64,000 nt of DNA from Paraburkholderia solisilvae (GTDB taxonomy: Bacteria > Pseudomonadota > Gammaproteobacteria > Burkholderiales > Burkholderiaceae), in contig NZ_CADIKF010000018.1 of NCBI RefSeq assembly GCF_902859875.1, positions 57,312 through 121,311 on the forward strand. Reading direction: 5' to 3'. The stretch's first letter is position 1; each line of letters starts with the position of its first letter. Positions 62,128 through 64,000 of this stretch are shown one piece after another. Below the pieces are notes generated by a model that was not told the origin of the DNA, searched no databases, and saw only the letters and a list, made by a program, of their open reading frames with translations. A program made the position numbers and the translations under genes.

Positions 62128-63641
62128 GCGCGCTTGCTTCCGGCGTGCATGGCGTTGGCCGCGGCACGACTGCCACGCGCCGTCTCGCGCTCGGCAAAGT
62201 CGTGATCGGCGGGGAGGTGTTCGGCATTCCAGCTGCGTCGATGGTGGAAGCTGTCGACGTGCCGGAAGCATTCAGCAGAATCCCGCGTGGCCCGCAGCAT
62301 CTGCTGGGGCTGTTCCGTCTGCGCGAGGAACTGGTGCTGGCGCTCGACGCGGCCAGCGCACTCGGCATCGCCACGCCCGAATCGCATGCCGCAAGGCACG
62401 TGCTGATCGTAGAGCATGCGGGCTGCCGCTTCGGGCTCGCCGTCGATGCGCTCGGCACGCTGGTGGAAGTCGAACCAGACAGCCTGAGCACGCTGCAGGG
62501 CAGCGCAGGCGAAGCGCGTCCATGCCACGTCAGTTGCGTCGATCCGCAGACGGGCGACGTACTGCGGATTCTCGATGTCGAAGCGCTGACGGCGCTGCCG
62601 GGGGTTGCCGGATTGCGCAACGAAGACGCCGGCGCGCCGCGCGACGTGCGCGAGACCGTGCGAGCTGCCGCGGGCAGCCGTCAATACGCGCTGGTGCGCA
62701 GCGGCGCGTTGCTGCTGGGTATCGACGCGAAAGACATCCGTTCGATCGAACCGATGCCTGTGCTGCGTCAACCGCTGCCCGAGAATCGCCAGTTTCTCGG
62801 CGTGGCGCTCTGGCGTGAACGGAACGTCGCGGTACTGTCGATGTCGTCGTTGCTTGGCCTGCCTCAGGCGCAGACGGGCAACGACGCGGTGTTCATGGTG
62901 CTCGAACTCAACGGCCTGCCGATGGGGGTGCTGGTCGATGAACTCGTGGACCTCTCGACGCTGGGCGCGGCACAGATCAAGCCCCTCGCCGCAACGGCAC
63001 TCGCGCAGCCGCGGCTTTTCTCCGGCAGCTGCGCGCTCGAGACGGGGCGTCATGCGTTAATCGTCGACACCGTCGCGCTCGCCGATTCGGAGGATGTGCT
63101 TGCGCTGCGCCACGGCGATCTCGGCCTCGATCAACCGGTCGAAGACCGACGCTATTCGTCCGGCCCGACGCACGGCGCGAGTGGCCGCAGCGCCGGATTG
63201 ATCGTGTTTCGCGTCGGCGACGAACAACTCGCATGCCATACCGAAGACATCGCCGAAATCACCGAATTTCCACAGCAGGTCACGAAGCTCGGCGAAGCGG
63301 ACCATGTGGCCATGCTCGTCGCGTGGCGCGGCGAACTGATCGAGCTGTTCGATCTGACGGCCGGACTCGATGCGTCGCACTCGCAGCGTGCAGCGCCGCG
63401 CTACATGCTCGTCGCGCGAAGCGCGGACCGGCATCGCGGGTTCGGCGTGTCGGACCTGTCAACGCTCGTCGGTCCGCATGAACCCGTGGTAACCGGTTCG
63501 ATCGTCGATGTCGGCTCGGGACAACCCCGCCGGCTTGTGACGGTCGGCGCAGGCGAAAACCGCGGCACGTACCGGCTGGTTGACTTCGGTCGCTGGCAGG
63601 CCAACGCGCAGGCCGTACGCGTTCTTTCGATCCGCAAATGA
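62124..63641 (+). CDS. Triple CheW-domain protein
   Basis: A 505-residue cytoplasmic protein made of three CheW-like modules. Module 1 is residues ~17-165 ([35 protein letters not shown]). Module 2 is ~187-330 ([37 protein letters not shown]). Module 3 is ~362-500 ([34 protein letters not shown]). CheW couples receptors to CheA in signalling arrays; three copies in one chain could cross-link receptors or CheA units. The ATG overlaps the receptor stop (ATGA), so both are co-translated, which strongly suggests they work together. No CheA, CheR, CheB or CheY is adjacent. The modules differ clearly in sequence. Confidence 0.88.
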   Translation: MSALASGVHGVGRGTTATRRLALGKVVIGGEVFGIPAASMVEAVDVPEAFSRIPRGPQHLLGLFRLREELVLALDAASALGIATPESHAARHVLIVEHAGCRFGLAVDALGTLVEVEPDSLSTLQGSAGEARPCHVSCVDPQTGDVLRILDVEALTALPGVAGLRNEDAGAPRDVRETVRAAAGSRQYALVRSGALLLGIDAKDIRSIEPMPVLRQPLPENRQFLGVALWRERNVAVLSMSSLLGLPQAQTGNDAVFMVLELNGLPMGVLVDELVDLSTLGAAQIKPLAATALAQPRLFSGSCALETGRHALIVDTVALADSEDVLALRHGDLGLDQPVEDRRYSSGPTHGASGRSAGLIVFRVGDEQLACHTEDIAEITEFPQQVTKLGEADHVAMLVAWRGELIELFDLTAGLDASHSQRAAPRYMLVARSADRHRGFGVSDLSTLVGPHEPVVTGSIVDVGSGQPRRLVTVGAGENRGTYRLVDFGRWQANAQAVRVLSIRK

Positions 63642-63644
63642 ACA

Positions 63645-63675
63645 ACGCCTCAACGGCGAATAACCGTTGAGGCGT
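63645..63675. terminator. Bidirectional terminator hairpin
   Basis: A perfect 12-bp stem ACGCCTCAACGG / CCGTTGAGGCGT with a 7-base loop. It lies 3 bp after the triple-CheW stop and about 70 bp past the gltA stop on the other strand. Only short T-containing runs follow (TGTGTT; TTGTTC on the other strand). Its place between convergent genes supports termination. Confidence 0.65.
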
Positions 63676-63747
63676 GTGTTCATGTATTCCGGCATCGGCG
63701 CGGCGCCTGAGCCGCGACTCGCCAGACAAGCGCGCGACCCGCTCCGC

Positions 63748-64000
63748 TTAGCGCTTCGCGAGCGGCTTCGCTTCGCGCGGCGTTTCGCCGATAAAGAGCT
63801 GGCGCGGACGGCCGATCTTCTGCTCCGGATCCGCAATCATCTCGTTCCACTGCGCGATCCAGCCCACCGTGCGCGCCATCGAGAAGATACAGGTGAACAT
63901 CGACGTCGGAATGCCCAGCGCGCGTTGCACGATGCCCGAGTAGAAGTCGACGTTCGGATACAGCTTGCGCGACACGAAATATTCGTCTTCCAGCGCGATC
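63748..64000 (-). CDS. gltA: Citrate synthase, C-terminal fragment
   Basis: The 3' end of the gene; the 5' part lies beyond the window. The last ~83 residues read [20 protein letters not shown], then the substrate-binding helix region [20 protein letters not shown], and end [14 protein letters not shown], as in type II (NADH-sensitive) bacterial citrate synthases. It makes citrate from oxaloacetate and acetyl-CoA. Confidence 0.96.
   Translation of the reverse strand, partial: IALEDEYFVSRKLYPNVDFYSGIVQRALGIPTSMFTCIFSMARTVGWIAQWNEMIADPEQKIGRPRQLFIGETPREAKPLAKR

Overview
The window is GC-rich chromosomal DNA from a beta-proteobacterium of the Burkholderia/Paraburkholderia group. The evidence is the gene order gltA ... 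leuC-(entericidin)-leuD-leuB-asd-fimV-truA-trpF-trpB-(DNA methyltransferase)-trpA-accD-folC-dedD-cvpA-purF-metZ, the strong G/C preference at third codon positions, a DUF3563 gene, a PHB depolymerase and a GlgE/TreS-Mak/TreY/TreZ cluster. No rRNA, tRNA, insertion sequence, prophage or CRISPR array was seen.

Layout. 1-2.8 kb: photolyase tail, a DUF3563 microprotein with a two-operator promoter, a PHB-depolymerase-type esterase and a PAP2 phosphatase. 2.9-6.1 kb: modABC behind a ModE-type box, converging on modE. 6.1-11.6 kb: a CHAD protein, a short-chain dehydrogenase, a tautomerase with an abnormal N-terminus, an Xre/RES toxin-antitoxin pair and a PPP-type phosphatase. 11.7-16.4 kb: a three-subunit membrane sugar/alcohol dehydrogenase (triheme cytochrome c, GMC flavoprotein, Tat-exported small subunit) and a DUF1345 membrane protein. 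17.0-36.0 kb: seven same-strand genes, glgE, treS-mak, glgB, glgX, treZ, malQ and treY. They cover trehalose to maltose to maltose-1-phosphate to alpha-glucan, branching and debranching, and return of alpha-glucan to trehalose by TreY/TreZ. 36.2-40.0 kb: a CNNM/CorC-type protein, a histidine-kinase-like protein with a decayed ATPase lobe, an FKBP isomerase and an AraC regulator. 40.4-60.0 kb: the long minus-strand biosynthetic block (Met, purine, folate, fatty acid, Trp, Leu and Asp-family genes with fimV and truA). 60.3-63.6 kb: a soluble triple-PAS chemoreceptor overlapping a triple-CheW protein. The window ends in the 3' part of gltA.

Observations most worth a second look: the 3xPAS receptor/3xCheW pair; paired inverted repeats centred 32 bp apart at the DUF3563 promoter; a pseudo-amylase domain fused to GlgE; a Gly/Glu/His-rich insert of about 60 residues in GlgX; a diverged tandem copy of the treY 3' end; and a 17-bp minisatellite of 12 units between convergent genes. 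Starts were chosen from ribosome-binding sites, overlaps and family N-termini, and often differ from the longest open frame. All functional calls rest on motif recognition by eye, without database searches.
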